64,000 nucleotides of DNA from an uncultured Eubacteriales bacterium (GTDB taxonomy: Bacteria > Bacillota > Clostridia > Lachnospirales > Lachnospiraceae): assembly GCA_949294665.1 (NCBI GenBank), contig CASFID010000025.1:111771-175770 (forward strand), written 5' to 3'. This document shows, piece by piece, positions 14,908-23,556 of the stretch. The notes beneath the pieces were generated by a model. That model was given only the letters and a program-made list of their open reading frames with translations. It ran no database searches and was not told where the DNA came from. Each line of letters starts with the position of its first letter. The stretch's first letter is position 1. The position numbers were made by a program, and so were the translations under genes.

Positions 14908-16365
14908 ATGATTAAGTTCTTCTTCTTTTTTTACCATGGATTAGAAGATGAGCCTGTGATCAGAGAGGCATTCCGGCAGATCTGTGCAGAGAAGCTCTTT
15001 TCGGATCTGTATTGTGATATGGATGAGTATTTTTCAGCGCGGATTATAAAAAAAGAGATGCTCAGAACGCTGGAAGAAGAGGGATCTGTTTTCGCAGATT
15101 TATATAAGAACCCGTATCCGACGGAAGATCAGGCATATGCTAAATGGAATGATATAAGAAGGAAGTACGAAGAAGCGCAGTGTGCAGAGCGGGAAAAACG
15201 CAGAAAAGCAGCTGAGGCTGATGCGGAACTCTATAAGGGCGATGCCTTGATGAATAAGCGGGCAGAAGATAAGCGGGTGAAAGATAAGCTGATGGAAGAT
15301 AAGCTGGTGTCAGATAATCAGTGGACATATAAGCGGCAGCCGGAAGTTCCACAGCTCAAAGAGATTGAAGCAAAGGCGATCGTGAACTGGATCTACAGGA
15401 TTTATCCGGGAAAGGAAGCCCGCCAGGAAGAGACCTGCAGGATTATGGAAACGCTTTCCGCAGTGTACGGGATACCGGAGCTTGCTTTTGAGGATACGAT
15501 CATATATGTGAAATCAAAGGTGAAGATCAATATGATAACCTCTTTTACCCAGTTCTGCAATAAGATGCTCGGGATTGAGAACAAAAAGCGGGCCTTCTAT
15601 TATCGAGGTCATTCAGATTCGGCATTTCTTCTCCAGCCGTCTGTCATGAGGAAGGAATCCTGGATTTCGCATGAGCGGGATATGTATAATGAGATTAAGA
15701 TCGAATGCCCGCAGGAATTCAGTCGCTGCAAGTCGCATCTGGATTTTCTGGTGCATATGCAGCATTACGGACTGCCCACCAGGCTGCTGGACGTGACGAA
15801 AAATCCTCTCGTAGCCCTGTATTTCGCCTGCGAGACAAATCCTGGAAAATCAGGTGAGATTATTGTATTTGAAGTCGACCGCGAAGAACTGAAATATCCG
15901 GGCAGTGATACGGTATCTATCTTGGCAAGTCTTCCGTTGTTCACCAGTGCAGAAAAGGACGAAATCTACAGGTGGGCTTCGGACAGAAAGCTGTCACAGG
16001 AGGATTTCAATAAAAAAGCGGTACGTCTTCTGCATGAGATCAAACTGGAGAAACCGGCGTTCAGAGATGAACTGAGAAAGGAAGATCTGACAGATGTATT
16101 TTTCGTCCTGTCTGAGAAGAAGAATCCCAGGATCATGAAGCAGGACGGAGCATTCATTATCTGCGGATTGTTTGAAAGGAAAAAGAATCCGATCAACCGG
16201 TATCGACTGAAGAGAGAAAATAAGATTCAGATATTTATTGTGAAGAGCCGGGCCAAGAAAGGAATCATGAGGCAGCTGAATAAGCTGTCGATCAATAAGG
16301 CGGGACTGTTTCCGGAGATAGAGGATGTGGCAGAGTACATAAAGAATAAGTTTGCGGAAGATTGA
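14908..16365 (+). CDS. FRG-domain protein
   Basis: The 485-residue protein has an N-terminal helical region (~1-160), a charged low-complexity stretch, and an FRG domain (~230-345) with the motif FYYRGHSDSAFLLQPSVMR, then HYGLPTRLLDVTKNPLVALY. FRG proteins are common in variable and defence-related loci of bacteria; the biochemical activity is not established. The start is odd: AAAGGAG abuts the ATG at 14908 directly and the protein begins MIKFFFFFYHG, so translation may begin at a non-standard codon just downstream. A terminator follows. Confidence 0.85.
   Translation: MIKFFFFFYHGLEDEPVIREAFRQICAEKLFSDLYCDMDEYFSARIIKKEMLRTLEEEGSVFADLYKNPYPTEDQAYAKWNDIRRKYEEAQCAEREKRRKAAEADAELYKGDALMNKRAEDKRVKDKLMEDKLVSDNQWTYKRQPEVPQLKEIEAKAIVNWIYRIYPGKEARQEETCRIMETLSAVYGIPELAFEDTIIYVKSKVKINMITSFTQFCNKMLGIENKKRAFYYRGHSDSAFLLQPSVMRKESWISHERDMYNEIKIECPQEFSRCKSHLDFLVHMQHYGLPTRLLDVTKNPLVALYFACETNPGKSGEIIVFEVDREELKYPGSDTVSILASLPLFTSAEKDEIYRWASDRKLSQEDFNKKAVRLLHEIKLEKPAFRDELRKEDLTDVFFVLSEKKNPRIMKQDGAFIICGLFERKKNPINRYRLKRENKIQIFIVKSRAKKGIMRQLNKLSINKAGLFPEIEDVAEYIKNKFAED
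15250..15324 (+). repeat. 15-bp tandem repeat inside the FRG-protein gene
   Basis: Five units of 15 bp, the middle three nearly identical (GAAGATAAGCGGGTG, AAAGATAAGCTGATG, GAAGATAAGCTGGTG). They encode repeats of Asp-Lys-Arg/Leu-Val/Met-Glu/Lys. The unit keeps the reading frame, so copy number could vary without loss of the protein. Confidence 0.75.
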
Positions 16366-16405
16366 GGGTAATGTACGGCTGAATACATCCGCGGAACAGA
16401 TGAAA

Positions 16406-16455
16406 AGCAGACCATGTATGCAGAAAGAGTGTGCATATATGGCCTGCTTTTTATT
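16406..16455 (+). terminator. Intrinsic terminator after the FRG gene
   Basis: AGCAGACCATGTATGCA (16406-16422) pairs with TGCATATATGGCCTGCT (16432-16448), followed by TTTTATTG. Confidence 0.75.
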
Positions 16456-16550
16456 GTCTGACCAAAAAGCAATGGAAACAGCCGGAAATCCGGTGCCCAT
16501 GTGAGTGGTAAGTGTGAACAGTTATCTTAATTGATCTACAGGGATTTTAT

Positions 16551-17414
16551 TTACTGCAGCTTCTCCCCTGTCAGCATCTCATAGCTCTGCAGATATTTAT
16601 CGATCGTCTTCTGAACGATATCATCCGGCAGTGTCCAGTCGTTGTCCGGGTTCGCTTTCAGCCAGTCGCGTGCGAACTGCTTGTCAAAGGACGGCTGTCC
16701 GTGTCCCGGCTCGTATCCGTCTGCCGGCCAGAAGCGGGAGCTGTCCGGTGTGAGCATCTCGTCGCCGAGAACGATATTTCCGTCTTCATCGAGACCAAAC
16801 TCGAACTTTGTATCTGCGATGATGATGCCGCGGCTCAGCGCATAGTCCGCACATTTTTTGTACAGGGCGATGGTGTAGTCGCGGAGCTTGGAAGCGTATT
16901 CTTCGCCTTTGCCCGGGAAATATTTCTCCAGGTGGGCAACGCTCTGCTCGTAGGAAATGTTCTCGTCATGATCGCCGATCTCAGCCTTTGTGGACGGAGT
17001 GTAGATCGGTTCCGGGAGCTTGTCGGATTCTCTCAGGCCCTCCGGGAGCTTGATGCCACATACAGTGCCGTCTTTCTGATAGCTTGCCCAGCCGCTTCCC
17101 GTTATGTAACCGCGCACGATGCACTCGATCGGGAGCATGTTCAGCTTGCGGCACATCATGCTGTTTCCGTCAAACTGCGGCTGCTGGAAAAATTCCGGCA
17201 TGTCCTTTACGTCTGTGGAGATCATATGGTTCGGAAGAATGTCCTCTGTCATGTTGAACCAGAATTTGGACATCTGGGTCAGCACAGTTCCTTTCTTAGT
17301 AACGTTATTTTTCAGGATAACATCAAAGCAGCTGATCCTGTCGGTAGCTACCATGATCAGATTGTCGCCGTTGTCATAAATCTCGCGGACTTTTCCTTCT
17401 TTAATCGGTTTCAT
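16551..17414 (-). CDS. purC: SAICAR synthase
   Basis: PurC joins aspartate to CAIR with ATP in de novo purine synthesis. The 287-residue protein shows GKVREIYDNGDNLIMVATDR and ISCFDVIL at the N-terminus, the central PIECIVRGYITGSGWASYQK, and FEFGLDEDGNIVLGDEMLTP with DSSRFWPADGY, all family hallmarks. The length matches the longer (~290-residue) form rather than the ~240-residue Bacillus form. The ATG is preceded by GAGG. It is alone on the minus strand, so it is not part of a pur operon here. Confidence 0.97.
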   Translation of the reverse strand: MKPIKEGKVREIYDNGDNLIMVATDRISCFDVILKNNVTKKGTVLTQMSKFWFNMTEDILPNHMISTDVKDMPEFFQQPQFDGNSMMCRKLNMLPIECIVRGYITGSGWASYQKDGTVCGIKLPEGLRESDKLPEPIYTPSTKAEIGDHDENISYEQSVAHLEKYFPGKGEEYASKLRDYTIALYKKCADYALSRGIIIADTKFEFGLDEDGNIVLGDEMLTPDSSRFWPADGYEPGHGQPSFDKQFARDWLKANPDNDWTLPDDIVQKTIDKYLQSYEMLTGEKLQ

Positions 17415-17699
17415 CTCATATACCTCACTTTATTTAATGGATTGTTACTATAATAGAATAAACAAGTTGACGAGAATTAACAATAGTATTTTTGAAAAAA
17501 AGTAAAACAAACAGTCCGGAATATAATTTCTGGGGGGATTGCTGCGGCCTCCGACAGCAAAGCGGTGTGAAAAATGCGATGGAAAAGTGTTTGGAGAATT
17601 ACTGGTCTTATAGAATAAATAAGCGGGGAAAACACACAATAATGTTTTGAAAGATACTTCTCAGATCCGGCTGACGACAAAAGCGGTGAAAGATAATTT
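17415..17699. other. AT-rich divergent intergenic region
   Basis: About 285 bases between purC (minus) and the regulator (plus). A weak minus-strand promoter can be read as TTGTTA and TATTCT 17 bp apart, around 17455-17485. No RNA gene or riboswitch is recognised. Confidence 0.35.
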
Positions 17700-20114
17700 G
17701 TGCGAAGGGAGGGGACGGCGATCATAAGAGAGAAAAATGTGAGACTCAGAAAGGTGATGATCGATAAAACTGCCTGTATAGAATCCATGCTGGAGGAACA
17801 TCTTGCCGTCTGCCTGAGCAGTATGCCGGGAACGGGAAAGAAAACAGCAGTGAGGATCCTTCGCGAAAAACATCCCGAAGTGAATGCGGTCTACTGTTCT
17901 GCGGAAGAGATCGAGGATGGCAGCGCCATGGACAGGAGAAAGAAGGGCAGCGCCAACTGGTATCTGATCCGAAAGCCGCAGGGAGACCGGTATCCGGAGT
18001 CTTCCCGGGGATTCTGGGAATTTGTCAGAAACATGCCAAAGGAGGATCGGATCCTGCTGGCAGTGGATGGAAGGATGCCAGAGGGATTCCTGGAATTTAT
18101 CTGGAACGGGATCATGGCGGTGGTCATGCCGGAAAACTTCTGGTTCACAGAGGCAGAGACATACCGGTATCTAAAAGCGTGCCGGAGCCGCCTGAAATAC
18201 AGGGAAGTATACTACCTGACAGGAGGCTGGGCGGGGTGCATTGCCATGCTGGTCCGGCTTGAGAGGCAGCTGGGAGAGCACTGGAGCGCATGGGAGCTCT
18301 GCAGTCTATATGAGATCCGTGCGTATATCCGCGGCGAGATCTTGAATGTGCTGCCGGCGGATGAATTGAAGATGTTGAGTGAACGGGCGGCATATCCGTA
18401 TTTAAATGAGGAGCTGTGTTCTGTTCTCTGGGAAAACACGGACAGAAAGACGGAGGAAAACCTTTTTATCCGCGGAGCCATGGTCTATCTTCCGGGGAAA
18501 GAGGCATGGCATGTGCAGCCCGCGCTCCGTATGACAGTGAAGCAGGCAGCGCCGCCGGAGCTCTGCAGGAAAGCAATGGCGTGGTATGAAGCTCACGGCA
18601 GGATACAGGACGCGCTGATGTGCTGCTGGTATCTGCAGGATAGAGAGGCGTATGAAGAGTGCCTGATCAGGAATTATGACAAGATTCCTTTCCTGAATTA
18701 TGAGAAACCGCGGTGGAGTACGGAAAATCACAGGATGCCGGAATTGTTCTATATTGAGTGGATGGAGGCTTTTCTGCGCCGGGATGCTGCGGCGATGAAA
18801 CAGATGAGAGGGCGGCTGTCAAAGCTGCGGGAGGAGGCAGAACGGGAGAATAAAGGGAGAAAGATTACGGAGATCTTTCTGAACATTGCCTATACAGATC
18901 CGGAGATTTCGGCGAAAGAATGGATGGAGCTACTCCGGGAGGAGTCTGATCCGGGATGCCCGATCCGGCTGTATTTTATCCTGGGAGAATCCGTGTCCTA
19001 TCTGAGCGGGCTGAGAGATCTGTCGGATCTTTTCGCGTGTGGAAAAAAGGAAAGGAAGATGTGGCAGGAGCTGTGGGAAGAGCGTCTGGCGCCGGAAAAT
19101 CAGATCCCGTACCGGCTGGCGCGGATGGAGTATGATTTCCAGACGGACGCGGCTTCCGCACGCAGTGGAGGAGAACTTGCGGATATTCCGGAAGCGGAGC
19201 TGGAGACTCCATGGCAGATCCGCCTGGGGACGATGTATCTTGCCTATCTCTATGCGGACAGCAGGGAGTCCGGGGAACATGTGCGGAAATATATCCGGGA
19301 TCTGGCGGAGTCGCTGGACAGAGAGGAATCGCAGGTCTGCCGCTGGAATGCGCGGGCGCTTCTGTATCTTGCAGAGGCGAGATGGGGAGAGCGAGACGAT
19401 CTGATGCAATGGATCCGTGAGACGGGCGGGGATATTGAGAACGATGCCGGAAAGACTCGGTTCTATATGGCTGCCGAGGTGAAGGTGAACCTGTATCTGG
19501 GAAACTACGGATATGCGGAGAGCATACTGAAGGTGCTGATCCCGTATTTTACGAGAAACAGAAACCATCGATGGCTGGCAGAATCGCTCTTCCAGCGCGC
19601 GGTCATCCAGTGGGAAAGCGGCGAAAAGCTGCGCGCGATGGAAACAGCGGCGGAATCTCTGGAAGCTGCCGAGCCGTACCGGTATGTAAGAATCTATACC
19701 GGGTACGGAGCAAGGGGAGCAGAAGTCCTGGAAGAGTATAGAAACTGGCTGGAAAACACCCGCCCGCCGGATCTCCGGCGAAAGAAGCAGTATAAATACG
19801 GCAGTGTCCTGAATATGTCTTCGGAGGAATGGCTGGATTATATCATCAGAAGGGCGGCGAGACAGAAGAAGCATTACCCGAATCTTACAGAAGACCTGCA
19901 GAATATTTACCGGACAGAAAGGCTGACGGCGACAGAAGTGATCGTGCTGCGGTATCTGGAAGAGGGGTACAGCAACGCTGTGATCTGCGAGAAGATGAAT
20001 ATCAGACTGTCTACTGTCAAGAGCCATATCTATAACATTTTCAGAAAGCTGGGCGTGACGACACGTCTCCAGGCGGTGCAGAAAGCAAGGGAAACCGACA
20101 TTCTTCAGGGATGA
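17700..20114 (+). CDS. MalT/LuxR-type large transcriptional regulator
   Basis: The ~800-residue protein has a degenerate P-loop near its N-terminus (SMPGTGKKTAVRIL), a long helical TPR-like middle, and a C-terminal LuxR helix-turn-helix (LTATEVIVLRYLEEGYSNAV, then STVKSHIYNIFRKLGV). This is the plan of MalT-like STAND regulators. The start is uncertain: GTG 17700 gives the longest form, but GTG 17739 or ATG 17757 are equally plausible. It stands directly before the peptide-modification cluster on the same strand, separated by a terminator, and may regulate it; that link is inference. Confidence 0.82.
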   Translation: MRREGTAIIREKNVRLRKVMIDKTACIESMLEEHLAVCLSSMPGTGKKTAVRILREKHPEVNAVYCSAEEIEDGSAMDRRKKGSANWYLIRKPQGDRYPESSRGFWEFVRNMPKEDRILLAVDGRMPEGFLEFIWNGIMAVVMPENFWFTEAETYRYLKACRSRLKYREVYYLTGGWAGCIAMLVRLERQLGEHWSAWELCSLYEIRAYIRGEILNVLPADELKMLSERAAYPYLNEELCSVLWENTDRKTEENLFIRGAMVYLPGKEAWHVQPALRMTVKQAAPPELCRKAMAWYEAHGRIQDALMCCWYLQDREAYEECLIRNYDKIPFLNYEKPRWSTENHRMPELFYIEWMEAFLRRDAAAMKQMRGRLSKLREEAERENKGRKITEIFLNIAYTDPEISAKEWMELLREESDPGCPIRLYFILGESVSYLSGLRDLSDLFACGKKERKMWQELWEERLAPENQIPYRLARMEYDFQTDAASARSGGELADIPEAELETPWQIRLGTMYLAYLYADSRESGEHVRKYIRDLAESLDREESQVCRWNARALLYLAEARWGERDDLMQWIRETGGDIENDAGKTRFYMAAEVKVNLYLGNYGYAESILKVLIPYFTRNRNHRWLAESLFQRAVIQWESGEKLRAMETAAESLEAAEPYRYVRIYTGYGARGAEVLEEYRNWLENTRPPDLRRKKQYKYGSVLNMSSEEWLDYIIRRAARQKKHYPNLTEDLQNIYRTERLTATEVIVLRYLEEGYSNAVICEKMNIRLSTVKSHIYNIFRKLGVTTRLQAVQKARETDILQG

Positions 20115-20133
20115 GGAGAAGAGCGGAAAAACG

Positions 20134-20176
20134 GAAGGTTCTCTCATACTCAGGTATGAGGCGCCTTCTTTTTTTT
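20134..20176 (+). terminator. Intrinsic terminator after the LuxR-type gene
   Basis: GAAGG...CTCATAC (20134-20149) pairs with GTATGAG...CCTTC (20154-20168), followed by eight T. Confidence 0.88.
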
Positions 20177-20402
20177 CATGTTAACATGATCTTACTTCGA
20201 AGAACGGAAGAAAAAGACGGTTCCGCTGACCGTGGACCGGTAAAAAGCGGCAATTTCAGCCGGAATGGGATTTTCTGGAAGAAAAGACTGGAAATATATA
20301 ACAATACTAGTATAAAATACCATTGAGGGCAGCGATGCTCGAACTCATGCATGAAAAATATTATCAAGAGAAATAAAGAAACAGGAAAAGAGAAGGGTAC
20401 AT

Positions 20403-21656
20403 ATGGAAAAGCGTGCAATAAGTGAGAAGCTGCTGGAAGCGCTCCGCTGCTTCCTGAATGGTGAAAAAGTAATGTGGGAGGATGGGATTTCCGCCGAAGA
20501 CTGGCAGATGCTGTTCCGGCTCTGCCAGCATCATCAGATCCTGCCCATGATCTATGAGACGGTCTATGCCTGCCCGGCGTTTCAGACATGTCCGCAGGAC
20601 ACAGCGCAGATGGTCAAGACACAGGTCATCCGACAGGTTATGGTACAGAGCAGGAAGACAGAAGAATTCCTTCAATTATACAAGAAGCTTCTGGAACAGG
20701 ACTTAACTCCGCTCGTAGTAAAAGGGCTGGTCTGCAGAGAGCTGTACCGGGAGCCGGATTACCGCTGCTCCGGAGATGAGGACGTCCTTATCCCGGTGGA
20801 GCAGTTTAAAAAGTGCAGCGAGGTATTTTTCGCTGACGGAATGGATATGCTGGAACCGGATCAGAATCCGGACGAGGAGGGCGAAGTTCCATTCTATAAG
20901 GTGGGCGGACTGTTACATATTGAGCTTCACAAAGAGCTTTTCTCCTCCGAGTCGGAGGCTTACGGAGATCTGAACCGTCTGTTTGAGGGCGTCTTTGACA
21001 GGAAGATACAGGAGACGATACACGGTGTTCCGGTATATACGATGTGCCATACGGATCATCTGCTCTATCTGATCCTCCATGCATTCAAACATTTCCTTCA
21101 CAGCGGATTTGGTATCCGCCAGGTGTGCGATATTGTGATCTACGCCGAGGCGTTCGGAGGAGAGATCGACTGGGATGATCTGATGGAAAAATGTAAAGGG
21201 ATCCATGCGGATGTATTTGCCGCGTCTCTGTTCGATATCGGAAAAAAGGAGCTTACATTTGACCCGGTGAAGGCATGCTATCCGGAGGCATGGAGCTCTG
21301 TTGAAGTGGATGGAAGCGATCTGCTGGAAGATCTGCTGGACGGAGGCGTGTTCGGAGATTCAAGCATGAGCCGGAAGCACAGCAGCAACATCACGCTCCA
21401 GGCTGTGAGCGAGGACAAGAAGGGAAAGAAAGCAGGAGCTTCTCTCGCTCAGACATTGTTCCCTGACAGGAAATATATGGAGAGGACTTATACATATCTG
21501 AAAAAATATCCTTTCCTCCTTCCTGCCGCATGGGCGTCGAGGATCCTGAATTATCTGAAAGAATCGAAAAGCATGGGTGGGAACGACGCCATGGAAAGCA
21601 TCGAGATCGGGAATCACAGGGTAGATCTGATGAAGAAATATAAGATCATTCAGTAG
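20403..21656 (+). CDS. Nucleotidyltransferase-family protein (NTP_transf_5-like)
   Basis: The 417-residue protein shows the nucleotidyltransferase core VVKGLVCRELYREPDYRCSG followed by Asp125-Glu126-Asp127 (DEDVLIP), with metal-binding acids and a C-terminal helical half. Proteins of this family occur in lasso-peptide and other modified-peptide clusters, where they are thought to modify the peptide or a cofactor. AGAAGGG precedes the ATG. A weak promoter (TATAAA at 20311-20316) lies upstream. It heads a set of eight genes on one strand ending at 27996. Confidence 0.8.
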   Translation: MEKRAISEKLLEALRCFLNGEKVMWEDGISAEDWQMLFRLCQHHQILPMIYETVYACPAFQTCPQDTAQMVKTQVIRQVMVQSRKTEEFLQLYKKLLEQDLTPLVVKGLVCRELYREPDYRCSGDEDVLIPVEQFKKCSEVFFADGMDMLEPDQNPDEEGEVPFYKVGGLLHIELHKELFSSESEAYGDLNRLFEGVFDRKIQETIHGVPVYTMCHTDHLLYLILHAFKHFLHSGFGIRQVCDIVIYAEAFGGEIDWDDLMEKCKGIHADVFAASLFDIGKKELTFDPVKACYPEAWSSVEVDGSDLLEDLLDGGVFGDSSMSRKHSSNITLQAVSEDKKGKKAGASLAQTLFPDRKYMERTYTYLKKYPFLLPAAWASRILNYLKESKSMGGNDAMESIEIGNHRVDLMKKYKIIQ

Positions 21657-21750
21657 CAGGTCGCTTTTGGTCGAAAAAAGTCGAAAAATATAATTGTGAG
21701 AAAAATAGCGGGATAAGTGTGAAAAATAAGTTAAAATAAGTGGGGATTGC

Positions 21751-21881
21751 TTGATTTTCAAAAAACAAAGGGGTAAAATAACATAATAAAATATTTAATG
21801 CCTTTTGATTCTGTACATAAACAGTTGTTAAACGCCATTATATGAGATTCCAGGTCATTTAGTGCTTATCTTGAAAATCAA
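21751..21881. repeat. Inverted repeat upstream of precursor 1
   Basis: TTGATTTTCAA (21751-21761) and TTGAAAATCAA (21871-21881) are the ends of an AT-rich 131-bp stretch in the 292-base gap before the precursor gene. The second arm can also pair with CCTTTTGATT near 21801. It may be a regulatory structure or the trace of a small inserted element. Confidence 0.45.
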
Positions 21882-21948
21882 AGGCGATATATGATGTTTG
21901 GTCAAAATATTATTCAATAAGGCATAGGGAATGGAGGTATGCAGTATT

Positions 21949-22392
21949 ATGAAGAAGGAATGGGAAGCACCTAAATCAATTATTCAGAGATTTGATCCAA
22001 ATGAATATATTGCGGCATGCTATACGCTGGTTTGTGCAATTCCGGGACGTTCAGCAACAGAGATTGGTGACGGGACAGGAACAAGATATTTCGATGGTGC
22101 CGTCTGGTCACCTTGGGGAAGTTATACATTCTGGGATGGTAATCGCGTTTATGCAGACGGTCTTGCTCATGGTAACTGCGGTAATGAGTCCACATCTTAC
22201 GATGTTGATAATGGTATCGGATATGAACACAATAATGATGGTACAGTCAAGAATGCAGTAATAAGCAATGTGGATATCGGAAGCCATTTTTCAGGTAATA
22301 CTTACTATGCAACATGGCAGTCAAATAATGGTACGCTTTATACGCATTATGGCTTTGCAATCATGGACGCAAACAAACCGAATCATTCGTAA
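21949..22392 (+). CDS. Candidate RiPP-like precursor 1
   Basis: The start is ATG 21949, 11 bases after TGGAGG and giving the same leader layout as precursor 2; ATG 21931 is an alternative. The 147-residue product opens MKKEWEAPKSIIQRFDPNEY followed by IAAC, a short leader with the W-x-x-P...Q-x-F-x-x-NEY-x-AAC pattern. The rest (~123 residues) is rich in Gly, Asn, Thr, Tyr and Trp with only two more Cys (LVC, GNCG) and has no signal peptide. It is followed by a terminator. Its place among modification and export genes makes it the likely substrate; no modification can be predicted with confidence. Confidence 0.7.
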   Translation: MKKEWEAPKSIIQRFDPNEYIAACYTLVCAIPGRSATEIGDGTGTRYFDGAVWSPWGSYTFWDGNRVYADGLAHGNCGNESTSYDVDNGIGYEHNNDGTVKNAVISNVDIGSHFSGNTYYATWQSNNGTLYTHYGFAIMDANKPNHS

Positions 22393-22426
22393 CCCTGAGC
22401 TGAAAGTAAAATGCATAAAAATTCAG

Positions 22427-22462
22427 GCGGACTGAAAGACTTATTTTCAGTCTGCTTTTGTG
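22427..22462 (+). terminator. Terminator after precursor 1
   Basis: GCGGACTGAAA (22427-22437) pairs with TTTCAGTCTGC (22445-22455), then TTTTGTGTG. A partly leaky terminator after a precursor gene would give more precursor than enzyme message. Confidence 0.72.
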
Positions 22463-22623
22463 TGTAAGTCCTTTAGGGGCATATATTTCTGAGCAGACTA
22501 GCTAGGGATGGCTGTTAAGCTTTAGTGTTATGAAAAGTGTTAAAACGAGGTTAAATGATGGACGAATTTTCCATACTATACAAAAAATGTACATATTTCA
22601 TGAAAAAACTATGAGTTTAAGCA

Positions 22624-22651
22624 TTGACATTATAGTACATTGTGATATCAT
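22624..22651 (+). promoter_or_regulatory. Promoter of the PqqD-like gene
   Basis: TTGACA (22624-22629) and TATCAT (22646-22651) are 16 bp apart, and the -10 is extended by TGA. The enzymes therefore have a promoter of their own downstream of the precursor terminator. Confidence 0.62.
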
Positions 22652-22695
22652 AGTGGAGTGTATAAAGTGTATTAGAAAGATAACAGGGGAGGAAT

Positions 22696-23061
22696 ATGTT
22701 GGAGAGAAATGATCAGTCATCCGAAACGCTCTCCGGTTCCGAATCTCAGGAGCGTCTTCCGAAGGGAACAAAAGAGGAAAGCGTCAGGGTGTTTAGAGCG
22801 AACCCGGATTTCCTTCTGCGGGAAGTGGCTGGCGAAGCCGTGCTGGTGCCTGTAGGCGAAGCGGGTATATTTGAAAACAGCGTGATATCGCTGAATGAAA
22901 CCTGTAGTTTTCTGTGGAAACTGTTCCAGCAGCCGAGGACAGAGGAAGAGGTGATTGCTGAGGCGAGAAAAGAGTATTCTGATCCTGATTGCGAGATGGA
23001 ACAGGGAATCAAGGATTTCATAAGAGAATATTTGGAGTATGGTTTATTAAAGGAGGAGTAA
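22696..23061 (+). CDS. PqqD-like peptide carrier (RRE)
   Basis: The 121-residue protein contains the PqqD pattern: RANPDFLLREVAGEAVLVPV, then ENSVISLNETCSFLWKLFQQ, PRTEEEVIAE and a C-terminal helix ending LEYGLLKEE. PqqD domains bind precursor leaders and hand them to radical SAM or other enzymes. GGGGAGG precedes the ATG with a short gap. The stop lies in the ribosome binding site of precursor 2, coupling the two. Confidence 0.85.
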   Translation: MLERNDQSSETLSGSESQERLPKGTKEESVRVFRANPDFLLREVAGEAVLVPVGEAGIFENSVISLNETCSFLWKLFQQPRTEEEVIAEARKEYSDPDCEMEQGIKDFIREYLEYGLLKEE

Positions 23062-23067
23062 AGTAAG

Positions 23068-23481
23068 ATGGAAAGAAAAGTTTGGAGAAGACCGCTGACT
23101 AAGGTGCAGAAATTTGAGGCGAATGAGTATGTTGCGGCTTGTGGAGATAGTGGTACAACATATCTGTTTAATTGTAATGCGGGCGGTGGAGCACTTGCCG
23201 ATATATATCTTAATGATGGAACGAATTTGACGGATGGGAGCTGGCATTATTTTCACGCATGCCAGGAAAAACATGAGGCATCGTCTATGGACGATTTTCA
23301 GAAGGGATATATGTTGCTAAATGGAGGAAACGATGAGACAGGACACTGGGTTAGAAATGGTTTCTTGGACTGGGAGTATGTTCCTTATGAAAAAATACCT
23401 GTAATTATTTGGCAGGGAGATGGCGATATACATGCGACTACAACTTTAGACCAGAATGATTGGGAAACAGCAAAATCATAA
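23068..23481 (+). CDS. Candidate RiPP-like precursor 2
   Basis: The 137-residue product starts MERKVWRRPLTKVQKFEANE followed by YVAAC, the same leader as precursor 1 (25 against 24 residues to the Cys). The following ~112 residues differ entirely in sequence: Gly/Asn/Asp-rich with Trp and His and two further Cys (FNC, HAC). A conserved leader with unrelated cores is the mark of one maturation pathway acting on several substrates. AAAGGAGG from the end of the PqqD gene sets the start. Confidence 0.7.
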   Translation: MERKVWRRPLTKVQKFEANEYVAACGDSGTTYLFNCNAGGGALADIYLNDGTNLTDGSWHYFHACQEKHEASSMDDFQKGYMLLNGGNDETGHWVRNGFLDWEYVPYEKIPVIIWQGDGDIHATTTLDQNDWETAKS

Positions 23482-23502
23482 TAATTAATTACATAATCAG
23501 GC

Positions 23503-23527
23503 AAGACCGGAACAACCTTCCGGTCTA
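23503..23527 (+). terminator. Weak terminator after precursor 2
   Basis: AGACCGGAA and TTCCGGTCT form a 9-bp stem with a short loop, followed by ATTTTAATTT. Read-through into the radical SAM gene, 30 bases on, is likely. Confidence 0.65.
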
Positions 23528-23556
23528 TTTTAATTTCACCCGAAAGGAGACCACCT

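Noticed and set aside
18930-20147. 405-codon open frame on the minus strand within the LuxR-type gene
   Set aside because: It mirrors the codon structure of the plus-strand gene and shows no family motif; the plus-strand helix-turn-helix is clear.
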